Shown here in pieces: positions 8,555-17,701 of a stretch of DNA of 64,000 nucleotides; within the stretch, counting starts at the first letter, position 1; each line of letters begins with the position of its first letter. Under the pieces are notes generated by a model. It did not search any database. It was not told the origin of the DNA and worked only from the letters and a program-made list of their open reading frames with translations. A program made the position numbers and the translations under genes. Source of the DNA: DASYAE01 sp036501535 (lineage in GTDB: Bacteria; Actinomycetota; Actinomycetes; Streptomycetales; Catenulisporaceae); contig DASYAE010000237.1 in NCBI GenBank assembly GCA_036501535.1, positions 124,001 to 188,000 on the forward strand, given 5' to 3'.

Positions 8555-9588
8555 CACACGCCTCCTTGGGTGACGGAGCCGCGCAGGTCGCGGCGCAGGA
8601 CGAAGCGCTGGTAGATCAGGGCGACGACGAGCGAGATCAGGAACATCACGACGGCGATGGCGTTGCCGTAGCCGTAGTTGCCCGCGTCGCGGCCCTGGCC
8701 GACCATGTAGATCGCCATGGTCGAGGTGCCCGCGGTGCCCGAGACGTACTCGCCCCAGATGATGTAGACCAGGTCGAACAGCTGCAGCGAGCCGATGATG
8801 GACAGGAACGCCCAGATGCGGATGGTGGGTCCGAGCAGCGGCACGGTGATGCGGCGCTGGATCTGCCAGTAGCTCGCGCCGTCGATCGCGGCGGCCTCGA
8901 AGAGCTCCTCGGGGATGGACTGCAGGCCGGCGAGCATCAGGATCACCGCGAAGCCGATGTACTTCCACGAGATGATGGCCATCAGCGTCCAGATGGCCAG
9001 GTGCGGGTCGGCCAGCCAGTCGTGCGTCAGGAAGCCCAGCCCGGCGTTGTGCAGCAGGTCGTTCATGGCGCCGCCGGTGCCGCCGCCGAGCATCAGGCTC
9101 CAGCCGGTGCCGACGATGACCTCGGAGATGACGTAGGGCACGAAGATCAGGACGCGGATGATCGCGCGGCCGCGGATCCTCTGGTTCAGCAGCAGCGCCA
9201 GCACGATCGCCAGCGGGCCCTGGATGAGCAGGGAGAGGACGACGATGACGAGGTTGTGCCTGAGGACCGCCTGGAACGCGGGATCGGTCAGGATCAGCCG
9301 GTAGTTGTTCAGCCCCACCCACTGGGTGGCCGGCCCGTAGCCGGACCACCGGTAGAAGCCGTAGTACGCGGCGAGCGCGACCGGGAAGATCACGAACGCC
9401 AGGAACACCAGGATCGCCGGCCCGGACAGCACCGCGATCTCCAGTCGCATTCTGGCACGGCCGTGGCCGCGGCGGCGCGCGGCCGCCCGCGGCGAAGCCG
9501 GGGGCGCGGCCGGCGCCGCGCCCCCGGTTCGACCCGCGCCCTGCGACTGCCGGCCGACGGCCGTGTCAGTACCCAGGGTCTCGCTCAT
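8554..9588 (-). CDS. Carbohydrate ABC transporter permease (MalF type), 344 aa
   Basis: A permease of the MalF/UgpA-like CUT1 family. It has a polar, Ala/Pro-rich N-terminal tail of about 45 residues, then six membrane helices starting with EIAVLSGPAILVFLAFVIFPVALAA-like sequence (split here by residue 65). The EAA loop is FEAAAIDGASYWQIQRRITVPLL. It forms the translocation pore with the downstream permease. It follows the substrate-binding lipoprotein gene by 11 bp in one operon. The substrate is not readable from the permease; the operator type upstream suggests a plant-polysaccharide-derived oligosaccharide. Confidence 0.92.
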   Translation of the reverse strand: MSETLGTDTAVGRQSQGAGRTGGAAPAAPPASPRAAARRRGHGRARMRLEIAVLSGPAILVFLAFVIFPVALAAYYGFYRWSGYGPATQWVGLNNYRLILTDPAFQAVLRHNLVIVVLSLLIQGPLAIVLALLLNQRIRGRAIIRVLIFVPYVISEVIVGTGWSLMLGGGTGGAMNDLLHNAGLGFLTHDWLADPHLAIWTLMAIISWKYIGFAVILMLAGLQSIPEELFEAAAIDGASYWQIQRRITVPLLGPTIRIWAFLSIIGSLQLFDLVYIIWGEYVSGTAGTSTMAIYMVGQGRDAGNYGYGNAIAVVMFLISLVVALIYQRFVLRRDLRGSVTQGGV

Positions 9589-9599
9589 CGTCTGCTTTC

Positions 9600-10889
9600 T
9601 CAGCCCTTCTCGGCGGCGGTCGTGGTCTGCGAGATGATGTCGGCGACGGTGCCGGTGCCGGCCATCAGGTTCACCACGGAGGTGTTCATCGCGTTGCCGA
9701 CGTTAAGACCGAACTCGGTGTCGAGGTACAGCACGGAGTACTTGGCCTTGTTGGCGGCCTGCAGCGCCGAGACGTTGTAGGGCTGGGTGATCACCACCTG
9801 GGCGGCCTTGTTGACCGGGATGGACTGCAGAGCCTTGGCATAGGCCTCCTGCTGGTCCTTGGTCACCAGGAACTCCAGGAACTCGAAGGCCTCCTTCGGC
9901 GCGCTCTTCGACAGCGAGTACGCGTCGTTGCCGCCCATGATCGCGGTCGGGTCGCCCTGGCCGCCGGCCACCGCCGGGAAGGGGAACCAGCCCAGGTCCG
10001 GCAGCGGCTGCTGGTTCGGGGTCAGGCTGCCGATCACCCCGGGGTCCCAGCTGCCCATCAGCTCCATGGCCGCCTTGTGGTTGGCGACCATGCCCGCCGA
10101 GGATCCGGCGCCCTGCTGCGCGGCGGTGGTCAGGAAGCCGTTCTGGAACGGGCTGACCTTGAGGAACGCGGCCAGGTCGTTTCCGGCCTTGGTCCAGCAC
10201 GGGTCGGTGAACTTCAGCGTCTTGGCGGTGTTGGCCATCGTGGTCTGACTGCACTCGCGCAGCGCGAAGTTGTAGTACCAGTGCGCGGCCGGCCACGCGT
10301 CCTTCGCGCCGACCGCGATCGGCGCGACGCCGATCGTCTTCAGCTTGCCGACGTCCGTCTCCAGCTCGTCGATCGTCGTGGGCGTGGAGGTGATGCCGGC
10401 CTGCTGGAAGAGGTCCTTGCTGTAGTAAAAGCCCTCGGGCTGGGTGTCGAAGGGCACTGCGTAGACCTGGCCGTCGATCGTCTCGCTGCTGAGGGCCGAC
10501 GCACCGACGTTGGCCTGGTCCGTGGAGTTGAGGCTCAGCGCCTGCAGCTGGCCGGCGGTGACCTCGGCCTGCATCTTGCCGCCGCCGCGCTGCAGGAAGA
10601 TGTCCGGGGCGGAGTTCGCGTTCAGCGCGGTCTGCAGCTTGCCGTCGAAGTTCTCGTTCTGGATCGTCTGGTATTGAATCGTGACGTTCGGGTGCGTCGT
10701 CTCGAACTGCTTCGCAGCGCTCTTGAAGTAGTTCAGCCCGAGCGGGCCGTTCGTCAGGTTCTCCCAGAAGGTGATCGTGACCTTGCCGCCGCCCGAGCCG
10801 CCGCCGCTGCCACCGGCGCAGCCGGAGGCGGCGAGTGTGATGCCCAAGCCGATGGCGATGGCCGTGGCGCTGCGTATTTTCCTCGTCAT
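9600..10889 (-). CDS. Sugar ABC transporter substrate-binding lipoprotein, 429 aa
   Basis: An extracellular solute-binding protein family 1 (CUT1) lipoprotein. The start at 10889 gives a classic lipoprotein signal peptide (RKIRSATAIAIGLGITLAASGC) with Cys as the lipidated residue, followed by a Gly/Ser linker and the mature fold (VTITFWENLTNGPLGLNYF). Family hallmarks include DIFLQRGGG, PFDTQPEGFYYSKDLF and AIMGGNDAYSLSKSAPKEAF. An ATG at 10916 would add nine residues. It captures an oligosaccharide outside the cell and delivers it to the two permeases. It is the first gene of the operon and has a long leader with repeated GAAAGTTTC-type sites. Confidence 0.93.
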   Translation of the reverse strand: MTRKIRSATAIAIGLGITLAASGCAGGSGGGSGGGKVTITFWENLTNGPLGLNYFKSAAKQFETTHPNVTIQYQTIQNENFDGKLQTALNANSAPDIFLQRGGGKMQAEVTAGQLQALSLNSTDQANVGASALSSETIDGQVYAVPFDTQPEGFYYSKDLFQQAGITSTPTTIDELETDVGKLKTIGVAPIAVGAKDAWPAAHWYYNFALRECSQTTMANTAKTLKFTDPCWTKAGNDLAAFLKVSPFQNGFLTTAAQQGAGSSAGMVANHKAAMELMGSWDPGVIGSLTPNQQPLPDLGWFPFPAVAGGQGDPTAIMGGNDAYSLSKSAPKEAFEFLEFLVTKDQQEAYAKALQSIPVNKAAQVVITQPYNVSALQAANKAKYSVLYLDTEFGLNVGNAMNTSVVNLMAGTGTVADIISQTTTAAEKG

Positions 10890-10953
10890 CGTGGAAACAC
10901 CGCAATCTGTCGTCATTGATGCAAAGGTTTGCGCGGAGTGGGGGACCGTTGGT

Positions 10954-10975
10954 CGAAAGTTTCCGAAAGTTTCGG
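10954..10975. promoter_or_regulatory. Overlapping GAAAGTTTC operator pair
   Basis: Two overlapping copies of CGAAAGTTTC occur, and the second forms the perfect palindrome CCGAAAGTTTCGG (10963-10975). GAAA-G/C-TTTC is the known core of operators bound by LacI-family repressors of xylan, xyloglucan and cello-oligosaccharide uptake genes in actinomycetes. It lies 65-86 bp upstream of the lipoprotein start. Confidence 0.75.
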
Positions 10976-11167
10976 ACACATCTTGATCTGGCCGTTCACT
11001 TGGCAGGACCTTCGTGGCAACCGCGAGGTCGGGTGCGTGCGCAGGCGATGAACGGCGAAGACTGCGACCCCTGCCCTCCCGGCTCCCGGCTAGTGTGTGC
11101 GAACTCCCAGATAGGCGGGCTGGGACCGGAAACGGTCGGCTTCGTTCCGGAGGCTTCAATCTTGGAG

Positions 11168-11197
11168 AGTATGCGCTAGGCGCGGGGCGCCGGTCAA
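11168..11197 (-). promoter_or_regulatory. Candidate promoter of the sugar ABC operon
   Basis: Read on the minus strand: -35 TTGACC (11192-11197), an 18-bp spacer and -10 CATACT (11168-11173). The upstream GAAAGTTTC operators lie just before the -35. The -10 matches the consensus at only four of six positions, so this is a tentative call. Confidence 0.4.
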
Positions 11198-11205
11198 TGC
11201 ATTCT

Positions 11206-11231
11206 TTTCGAAACGTTATCGAAAGTTTCGA
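11206..11231. promoter_or_regulatory. Second GAAAGTTTC operator cluster
   Basis: The perfect palindrome TCGAAAGTTTCGA (11219-11231) has a partial copy TTTCGAAACG (11206-11214) beside it. It is the same element type as at 10954-10975, about 245 bp apart. That spacing would allow a looped repressor complex across the candidate promoter. Confidence 0.7.
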
Positions 11232-11261
11232 CAAGAAAGCGGAGCCGAAGCCGAGGTGGAT

Positions 11262-12636
11262 CTAGCGGGCGGCGACGGCCGGCACGCCGGTACTTACTGC
11301 GGGATCCGCCGCCGCCTCGATCGCAACCGACTCGACGGCGCGGGTCAGCCGCTCGATGTCCGCCGGGGCGACGCAGTGCGTATCCGCACCGATCCGGAGG
11401 CCGACGCTGCCTGCCGGGCCGTCTTCGACATGCAGGAAAAGCCGCTCGAAGGGGTTATCGCGCCAGCCGGTCCACGAGAAGTCGCCACTGCCCGGCCGAT
11501 CCTCCGTCGCGCTGTCCGGGGCGGGGAAATCGGACGGCTCGGCCTGAAGCTGCGCGCTGCGGCGGTCGTTGAAGAAGCAGCTGACGCCGAACTCCGGTCC
11601 GCGCTGCGCGGCGAGCTGATCGACCATGCCGGCCAGTGCCTCGGGGTCGAGATAAGCGTATTTGTAGGTACTCATGGCGGCCCGCTGCGCCCGCGCCGCC
11701 GCCTCGTCCACCGTGACGCCGCCGACGTCGAGGGCGCAGATGCCGGTCTGCGCGAGCATGCACACCGTGTCGGCCAGGCCCGCGCGGAACCGGTTGCTCG
11801 CCATCGGCCGGACCACCACCGGGTTCAGGCCGGTCACCCGGGCCACGGCGATCGCGTACAGCGCCGGCAGCACGGACGAGAACTCGGTCCGGGTGCGCTC
11901 GGCGATCGTCCGGACCGCCGGGCCGAGCGCGTGCGAGTCGAGCGCGCCGTTCCAGTAGCGCGGTGCGCGCGTCCTGCGACCGGGGGAACGGGCGGGGCGG
12001 CACGGAGCGCAGCACCTTCTCCCAGTGCCGCAGGGCCGCCGCGTTCTGCCGCCGCTCGGCGGGCGAGCGCTGCCAGGCGGCCAGTTCCAGTTGTTGCGTG
12101 CCGGTGAGCGGCGCGGTCGTCTTCGCCGCGCTCTCGCGCATCATGACCTCGGCGCCCGCGGCGTCCGTCACCATGTGGCAGATGACTGCGATCATGTGCG
12201 TCAACGTGCCCTTACACCGCACCACGGCCATGCGCACCGGCCACTCACGGGTCCAGTCACGCGGCCGCGAGCAGTAGTGGAGGCGGACCGCCTCGGCGAG
12301 CGTGTCAGGCCTGGTACCCGGGTCGGCATCGTAGACTTCGAGCACGACCTGTCCGGAGTCCGACACCTCCTGGCTCGGCCGCCCGGCCGCGTCGAACCGC
12401 AGCAGGGTGCGCATAGCGGGGAAGCGCGTCATCAGGTACCGAAGTTCCTCGACGACGTCCTGCTGGGTGGTTCCGGCCGGCAACGGCACCGTGCCGCCGA
12501 GGTAAAGCCACTGCTCCTGCCGGATCATCGCCAGCCAGATCTCCGTCTGACCCCAGGTCAGCTCGCCGGCCCCGCGGTCGGACGCGGTGAAGGCGACCGG
12601 CAGCCGCAGCGCCGGGACGGGAGGCGCCACGCCCAT
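11262..12636 (-). pseudogene. Free-standing condensation-domain protein, frameshifted
   Basis: A stand-alone NRPS-type condensation domain of about 460 residues, read in two frames. The upstream frame (from 12636 to about 11985) carries ELTWGQTEIWLAM, the core motif variant ICHMVTDA (second His and Asp of HHxxxDG kept) and ends at LRSVPPRPFPRSQ. The downstream frame resumes with APRYWNGALDSHALG near 11960 and continues through PVVVRPMASNRFRAGLAD and GVSCFFNDRR to the stop at 11262. A run of five C residues (plus-strand G's at 11982-11986) is the likely indel site. A sequencing error is possible, as both halves look well conserved. The ATG at 12636 has GGTGGAG seven bases upstream; a GTG at 12669 is the alternative. 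The substrate is unknown. Confidence 0.75.
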
Positions 12637-12779
12637 CTCGTCGCTCCACCCCTGGCAGATCTCTGCCACACCGAGACGAAACGCGCTCGACTGGACCGGG
12701 CGAACGCGTTTGCGGCTTCCATCGTGTCACGCGCCGCCCGGCCCGTCGATCCGGCAGGACGACCCGGAAGTAAGCGCTC

Positions 12780-13202
12780 TCAGCCCGCGGCGTAGGTGCC
12801 GGGGGCGGCCGCGGCGGCGACCAGGCTTCGCTCGAGTTCCGCGGCCTCTTCGCGGTAGAAGTGGAAGCGCTCGAAGAACGCCCGCTCCGCCGCGACCGAC
12901 TGCCGGGGCACGCTGAGGGCGCACGCCAGGACGTGCAGTTCGTCGAGGGTCACGAGCGGGAACTGGTCCTCGTCGAGCCGGCGGGGCAGCTCGGCGGGAT
13001 CCGGCGCCGCCGCTCCCGCGTTGACCCGGCGGCGCAGCGCGGCGAAGGACTCTGCGTCCGTGCCCAGCCGGGTCGCGAACTCCAGCGGACCCCATGCCTG
13101 GGCCAACAGATAGTCCATCAGAACGGACAGCGCCCATTGCACTGCGGGGGCGAGCGTCACCCGGTAGCCGCCGGCCTCCGGATCCAGTCTGAACCGGCCC
13201 AT
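12780..13202 (-). CDS. Immunity-like protein 2 of the Rhs toxin locus, 140 aa
   Basis: A small cytosolic protein with no signal peptide or membrane segment. Its ATG directly abuts the TAG of the preceding small gene. The two neighbours share a short pattern (here PLVTLDELHVLACALS, there PLTVRELHIVHRAFS) at similar distances from the C-terminus, which suggests related folds. Position directly downstream of an Rhs toxin gene is the basis for calling it an immunity-like protein; no known Imm family is recognised. It could be a second, possibly orphan, immunity protein retained from an earlier toxin tip. Confidence 0.55.
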   Translation of the reverse strand: MGRFRLDPEAGGYRVTLAPAVQWALSVLMDYLLAQAWGPLEFATRLGTDAESFAALRRRVNAGAAAPDPAELPRRLDEDQFPLVTLDELHVLACALSVPRQSVAAERAFFERFHFYREEAAELERSLVAAAAAPGTYAAG

Positions 13203-13580
13203 CTACGCCGCGCCCCCGTCCAGCGCGCCGGCCGCGGCTGCGAGGCGGTCTGCGACCTCGGCGATCTCGGCCCGGAAGAGTCCGGTCGCCTCGTGCACGG
13301 GCTGCTCCGCGGACCGCTCGGCACCGGCCAGACTGAAGGCGCGGTGCACGATGTGCAGCTCCCGCACGGTCAGCGGCACCGGGTCCTGGCGGGTGAACCG
13401 CGCGGTGAGGTCGGCCAGCTCGGCCGGCGTACAGCCGGAGCGCACCGGCGCGGCGGCCCCCGGCGCGCGCGAGTCGCCGCTCAGCGTCAGCACTTCGTGG
13501 AACGTCCAGCGCTCCGCGGTGCGCAGTTCGACCGCCGCACCCGCCTGTGCCGGGCTGCGCACCAGCTCGAACTCAATCAC
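13203..13580 (-). CDS. Immunity-like protein 1 of the Rhs toxin locus, 125 aa
   Basis: Its ATG overlaps the stop of the Rhs toxin gene by 4 bp (ATGA), so it is translated together with the toxin. This is the standard position of the cognate immunity gene. It starts with a beta strand, MIEFELVRSP, and then has AVELRTAERWTFHEVLTLSG and a helical C-terminal half containing PLTVRELHIVHRAFSLAG. It is soluble and has no membrane segment. Partner specificity is inferred from position only. Confidence 0.65.
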   Translation of the reverse strand: MIEFELVRSPAQAGAAVELRTAERWTFHEVLTLSGDSRAPGAAAPVRSGCTPAELADLTARFTRQDPVPLTVRELHIVHRAFSLAGAERSAEQPVHEATGLFRAEIAEVADRLAAAAGALDGGAA

Positions 13581-16500
13581 GGCTTCGCCGGCGGGGGTTT
13601 GGGCACGTAACGCGGAGCGCCGTTGTACTCACCGTCCTGGAACGACTGCTGGGACTTGACATAGGCATGGTAGTTGCCGCCGGAGTCGACGATGATCACG
13701 CCCTTCGACGAGTCGTACGCCACCGGGCGGCCGGTCTGCTGGTCGATGTGCGTGGTCTTCCCGTAGTACTGGTCCAGGTAGGCGGCCAGCGCCTCCGGGT
13801 CCTTGCCGATCCCGGGGATCTCGTGGCTGGTCGCCCCGTCGGCGATCAGGCGCTTGAAGTTGTACTGCACGCCGGCGGCGATCTTCGGGCCGTACGCCTT
13901 CGAGATGTCGTTGTACGTCTTCTCGTCCAGGTTGCCCGTCACCGGGCAGAAGCCCTCGCCCGGCCGCAGGCCCAAGGGGTCGGACCAGGTCAGCGGGTTG
14001 GGCGCGTAGCGCAGGTTGTGCAGGCCGCCGAGCAGGCCGATCGGGTCGGGAGAGAGATATGTGCCGGTGGCCGGGTCGTAGTAGCGGTAGTAGTTGTAAC
14101 TGAGGCCCGTCTCCGCGTCCCGGTACTGGCCGGGGAAACCGAGCGGGAACTGCGCAGCGTCCGCCGCTTCGCCGGGTGGCGCAGCGCCCCAGACGCTGGC
14201 AGACGCTTGCCAGGCGATCGTCCCGTCGACACTCACCAGCTCGGTCGGCGTGCCGGCCTGGTCGGTGATGATGGCGTGGAACTCCGCGTCGATCTCGGAC
14301 TGCGGCGCGTCCGCCGCCCTCGAACGGCGCAGCTGGGTCAACGCCCGGTGCCCGCCCGGCTCCCAGTCCCAGGTCAGCGTGATGACCGCGCCGTCCGGGG
14401 CGACCGCGGTCTGCTCGGCGAGCCGGGTGCCGTCCCAGGTGAACCGGGTGTGCGCGACGGTCCGGCCGGCGTCGTCGAGCCGGACCTTTGCCACCCGCCG
14501 GCCCAGCGGATCGTACGCGTACTGCCATGTCCCGCCCTCCGGGGTGACGGCCCGCACCAGCCGGCTGTCCGCATCCCAGGTGTACAGCCATTCCTTGACC
14601 TTGCCGGAAAGGGTGCGCCGCCGCGCGCGCACCAACCGGCCCTGCCCGTCGTGCTCATAGCTGGTGCGGCCGGCCCGCCGGATCAGGGTTCCGCTGTGCT
14701 CCCGCTCGCCGGCCACCTCGTCGCCGCCGGGGTACTGCGCCGCGGAGATGTTGCCCGCGGCGTCGTAGGCATATGACTCGGTCCAGTCTGCGCCGCTCAC
14801 CGCTGTGACTCGGCCGACCTGGTCCAGGGCGTAGCGCCGCGGGCCGCGCGCGCGATCGAAGACCTCGTTGATGTACCCATCGGGGCGGTAGCTGTAGGCG
14901 CGCTGCAGCAACAACTGCGGGGCGGTCTCGGAGGCCGCGTCCGCAGGGGACTGCCAAAGCGCCTCCCCGGTCACCCGTCCGGCAGCGTCGAACTCGCGCC
15001 ACAGCGCCAGTTGCGGGCCGAGGAGCCGGGCGACCTCCCGCCCGGCGGCGTCCCGCTGGAAAGCGAGCCCGCCGCCGGTCGTGGCCAGGGTGGCCGGGCG
15101 GCTGGCGGCATCGTAGGTCCACCGGGAGACCTCCCCGGCGGGAGTTGCGCGCGCGACCACTTGACCGGCCGCGTCGTACTCGTAGCCCGTGGTCTGCCCG
15201 TCGACGCTCTCGGAGAGCGTGCGCCCGAGCAGGTCGCGGGTGTACGCGATTGAACTGTGCTCGCCCTGCACCGCAAGCAGGCGCCCGGCGGCGTCGTAAC
15301 GGTAGCTGTGGGTCTCGTCGTCCCCTATGCGCCGCTCGGCCACCAGGCCGTCGGCGCCGTATGCCAGTTCGACGCGCTGCCCGGCGCCGTTGGTCCGCGC
15401 GATCATCCGCCCTGCGGCGTCGTACTCGTAGCGGGAGGCCGCGCCGTTGAAGTCGGTCTCGCCGGCCAGTTGGCCGGCCGCGTCGTACTCGTACCGCCAC
15501 AGGTCCCCGTGCGCGTTGCGCACCGAGGCGAGCCGCAGTTCGGTGTCGTAGGTGAATTCGTACTGCGCGCCATCCGGATCGGTGCGACTGATCGGCCGGC
15601 CGAAGTGTGTGGCGTCGTAGACGCTGCGCTGTCCGCCTGAATCCCGGTACTCGATCAGGTCCCCGCCAGGGCTGTAGCGCCATTCCTCTCGCTCGGCGCC
15701 CGGCTCTTCGCGCCACGCGGGGTCGCCCTCGACGGTCCAGCCGAGCCGGGTGGCCGCGCCGAGCGGATCGACGATCTCGACGACTCGGCCGAGGGCGTCG
15801 CGGCGCAGCTGAGTGGCCGCGCCGAGCGGGTCGGTCACGCAGACCGGCAGGCCCGCGCTGTTCGTCTCGACGCGCGTGGTGTTGCCCAGCGGGTCGGTGT
15901 GCGACTCGAGCCGGCCGCCGGGCGCGTAGTGGAACACGGTCGAGGCGCCGGACGCGTCGGTCACGGTCAGCACGTTGCCGCAGTCGTCGTACTCGTACCG
16001 CCACTGCGCGCCGTCCGGCTCGATCACCCGCACCGGCTGACCGGCCTCGTCGTATTCGGCGCGCAGCACGGTCCCGTCCGGGCGCATCGCGCTGAGCGTG
16101 TTGCCGGCCTCGTCGTAGGTGAAGGAGACGGTGCGGTCGAGCGGGTCGGTGCGGGAGAGCAGGTTCCCGGCCCGGTCCCAGGAGCTGAGGGTGACCCGGC
16201 CGAGCGGGTCGACCTGCCGGATCACCCGGTCGAAGCCGTCCCAGTGGTACTCGCGCACGGCGCCGAGCGAGTCGACGGCGCGCGTCATCCGCTGCGCGGT
16301 GTCGTACTCCAGGGTTCCGGAGAGGAAGCCGTCGCTGCCCAGCGTCCGCACCACGCGGCCGGCCGCATCGTATTCGTACACATATTCGGTGCCGGAGCGG
16401 TTGGCCCACTTGACGATGCGGTCCTCGGCGTCGTACTCGAACACCAGGGGCAGGCCGGTCGAGTTGACCGTCTCGACCACGTTGCCGCGCAGGTCGTAGC

Positions 16501-17545
16501 CGAAGGCGAGCAGTTCGGTGCCCTGGCCGCCGCGGGTGCCGTCGAGCAGCCGCAGCGCACTGATGCGCAGGCCGACCCGGGTGTCGGCGAGGTCCACCGC
16601 GATCTGGTAGCCGCCCGAGTGGGCCACGGTGCTCGGACGGCCGAACTCGTCGCGCAGGATCCTGATCCGGTGGCCGTTGCGGTCGGCGATCTCGGCCAGC
16701 GGGCGGCTCGGGCCGGGCGCGGGCGGGAAGACGCGGGTGTGTCCGAGCACGGGGTCGGTGACCGTGATCGTGTCGGTCTGCGCGTCCCACCGCAGCGGCC
16801 AGCGCCGCCCGCCGGCCGGCAGGACCGACTGGCCCCGGGGCGCGGGCGGGTAGTGCAGGATCACGCCGTCCTCGGCGGCGAAGTGGATGCCGTCCGGGCC
16901 GGTCTCCACCCGCTGGTCGAGCGTCGAGGCCCAGCGGCGGCCGAACAGCGCGCCCTGCCGGTAGTTGGACCGGAAGGTGCGGGAGAGCACCAGGGGCAGC
17001 AGGCCCGGCAGTTCCACGTCGGTCTCGGTCTTGTACATCATGCCGGAGACCACGTCGACCGGGTCGGTGACGCTGGTCAGGTCGTCCGGGTCGGTCTCGC
17101 TGCTCTGCTGGCCGCCGGTGTCCGACAGAGGGCTGTCGGCGGCGCCGTTCGAGCCGCCGCCCGGCCGGCCCGGCTGCTCGGCGCCGCCGTTCGAGCCGTT
17201 GGAGCCGTTGGAGCGGTCGGAAGACGTTCCGTTGAAGGCGTCCGCGATGGCCTGGTCGCCCGACTCGGTGCGGTCGGCGTTGGCGCTGGAGCGCGAGCCC
17301 ATCTCGCCGAGCACTCGGCCGCCCTCGCTGAACACCCCGCCGGCCGCCTCCGCGCTGTCGGAGGTCGCGTCGTCGATCGCGCCGCCGATGCCCGAGTCGT
17401 CGCCCGAGCAGTGCTCCGTGAGCTGCTGGTGGATCTGCTTGAACTGAAGGCCCATCTGCTGCAGCGCGCCGCCGAACTGCTTCATCGACTGCGCCGCGCC
17501 GCGCAGGCTGTCGAAGTCGTAACGCATGGGCTGTTGATCGCTCAT
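13577..17545 (-). CDS. Rhs/YD-repeat polymorphic toxin with WXG-like N-terminus, 1322 aa
   Basis: The ATG at 17545 has a GGAGG element about 11 bases upstream. Residues 1-100 are a WXG100-like helical hairpin (RGAAQSMKQFGGALQQMG), followed by an SNG/Gly-rich linker. A pre-Rhs segment (VDVVSGMMYKTETDVELPG) comes next, and then a long array of YD repeats (GNLLSRTDPLDRTVSFTYDEAG and many variants). The Rhs core terminates in YRYYDPATGTYLSPDPIG, after which come about 130 variable residues. That tip (from PLGLRPGEGF) has HEIPGIGKDPEALAAYLDQYYG and ends GVIIVDSGGNYHAYVK. It is the presumed toxin and matches no family firmly recognised here; a BECR-type RNase fold is a weak guess. The N-terminus points to type VII-like export. 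The frame is open upstream to 18439, but that part is not coding. Confidence 0.88.
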   Translation of the reverse strand: MSDQQPMRYDFDSLRGAAQSMKQFGGALQQMGLQFKQIHQQLTEHCSGDDSGIGGAIDDATSDSAEAAGGVFSEGGRVLGEMGSRSSANADRTESGDQAIADAFNGTSSDRSNGSNGSNGGAEQPGRPGGGSNGAADSPLSDTGGQQSSETDPDDLTSVTDPVDVVSGMMYKTETDVELPGLLPLVLSRTFRSNYRQGALFGRRWASTLDQRVETGPDGIHFAAEDGVILHYPPAPRGQSVLPAGGRRWPLRWDAQTDTITVTDPVLGHTRVFPPAPGPSRPLAEIADRNGHRIRILRDEFGRPSTVAHSGGYQIAVDLADTRVGLRISALRLLDGTRGGQGTELLAFGYDLRGNVVETVNSTGLPLVFEYDAEDRIVKWANRSGTEYVYEYDAAGRVVRTLGSDGFLSGTLEYDTAQRMTRAVDSLGAVREYHWDGFDRVIRQVDPLGRVTLSSWDRAGNLLSRTDPLDRTVSFTYDEAGNTLSAMRPDGTVLRAEYDEAGQPVRVIEPDGAQWRYEYDDCGNVLTVTDASGASTVFHYAPGGRLESHTDPLGNTTRVETNSAGLPVCVTDPLGAATQLRRDALGRVVEIVDPLGAATRLGWTVEGDPAWREEPGAEREEWRYSPGGDLIEYRDSGGQRSVYDATHFGRPISRTDPDGAQYEFTYDTELRLASVRNAHGDLWRYEYDAAGQLAGETDFNGAASRYEYDAAGRMIARTNGAGQRVELAYGADGLVAERRIGDDETHSYRYDAAGRLLAVQGEHSSIAYTRDLLGRTLSESVDGQTTGYEYDAAGQVVARATPAGEVSRWTYDAASRPATLATTGGGLAFQRDAAGREVARLLGPQLALWREFDAAGRVTGEALWQSPADAASETAPQLLLQRAYSYRPDGYINEVFDRARGPRRYALDQVGRVTAVSGADWTESYAYDAAGNISAAQYPGGDEVAGEREHSGTLIRRAGRTSYEHDGQGRLVRARRRTLSGKVKEWLYTWDADSRLVRAVTPEGGTWQYAYDPLGRRVAKVRLDDAGRTVAHTRFTWDGTRLAEQTAVAPDGAVITLTWDWEPGGHRALTQLRRSRAADAPQSEIDAEFHAIITDQAGTPTELVSVDGTIAWQASASVWGAAPPGEAADAAQFPLGFPGQYRDAETGLSYNYYRYYDPATGTYLSPDPIGLLGGLHNLRYAPNPLTWSDPLGLRPGEGFCPVTGNLDEKTYNDISKAYGPKIAAGVQYNFKRLIADGATSHEIPGIGKDPEALAAYLDQYYGKTTHIDQQTGRPVAYDSSKGVIIVDSGGNYHAYVKSQQSFQDGEYNGAPRYVPKPPPAKP

Positions 17546-17616
17546 CGCGGCCCCCGCCTCCCCGTATCCGGCGTCCCCGCCGATGTCGCCGCATTGAAGG
17601 GCATGATAGTACGCTA

Positions 17617-17626
17617 ATACGCGTAT
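17617..17626. promoter_or_regulatory. Palindrome in the divergent Rhs/WXG promoter region
   Basis: The perfect 10-bp palindrome ATACGCGTAT lies in the relatively AT-rich part of the 156-bp region between the divergent Rhs toxin and CpnT-N-like genes. It sits next to TAGTAC/TAATAC segments that could serve as -10 boxes. No regulator is assigned. Confidence 0.35.
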
Positions 17627-17701
17627 CTGCAGTTCGCGTCCCGGGCACAGTGCTTTCCACAGAAGCCTGATTCGGGGCCGGAAAACGGGGCGGGGGCTGT
17701 C

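Larger units (their letters stand above)
10890..11261. other. Control region of the sugar ABC operon
   Basis: The region lies between the lipoprotein gene and the tail of the broken condensation-domain gene, and both are on the minus strand. It contains two clusters of CGAAA-N-TTTCG elements and a candidate promoter, listed separately. No coding frame with actinomycete codon bias covers it. The implied leader, if the promoter call is right, is about 270 nt. Confidence 0.6.

Noticed and set aside
15000..17000. Large plus-strand frame opposite the Rhs gene (15899-17617)
   Set aside because: It is the antisense shadow of the YD-repeat region; the minus strand shows clear Rhs repeats.
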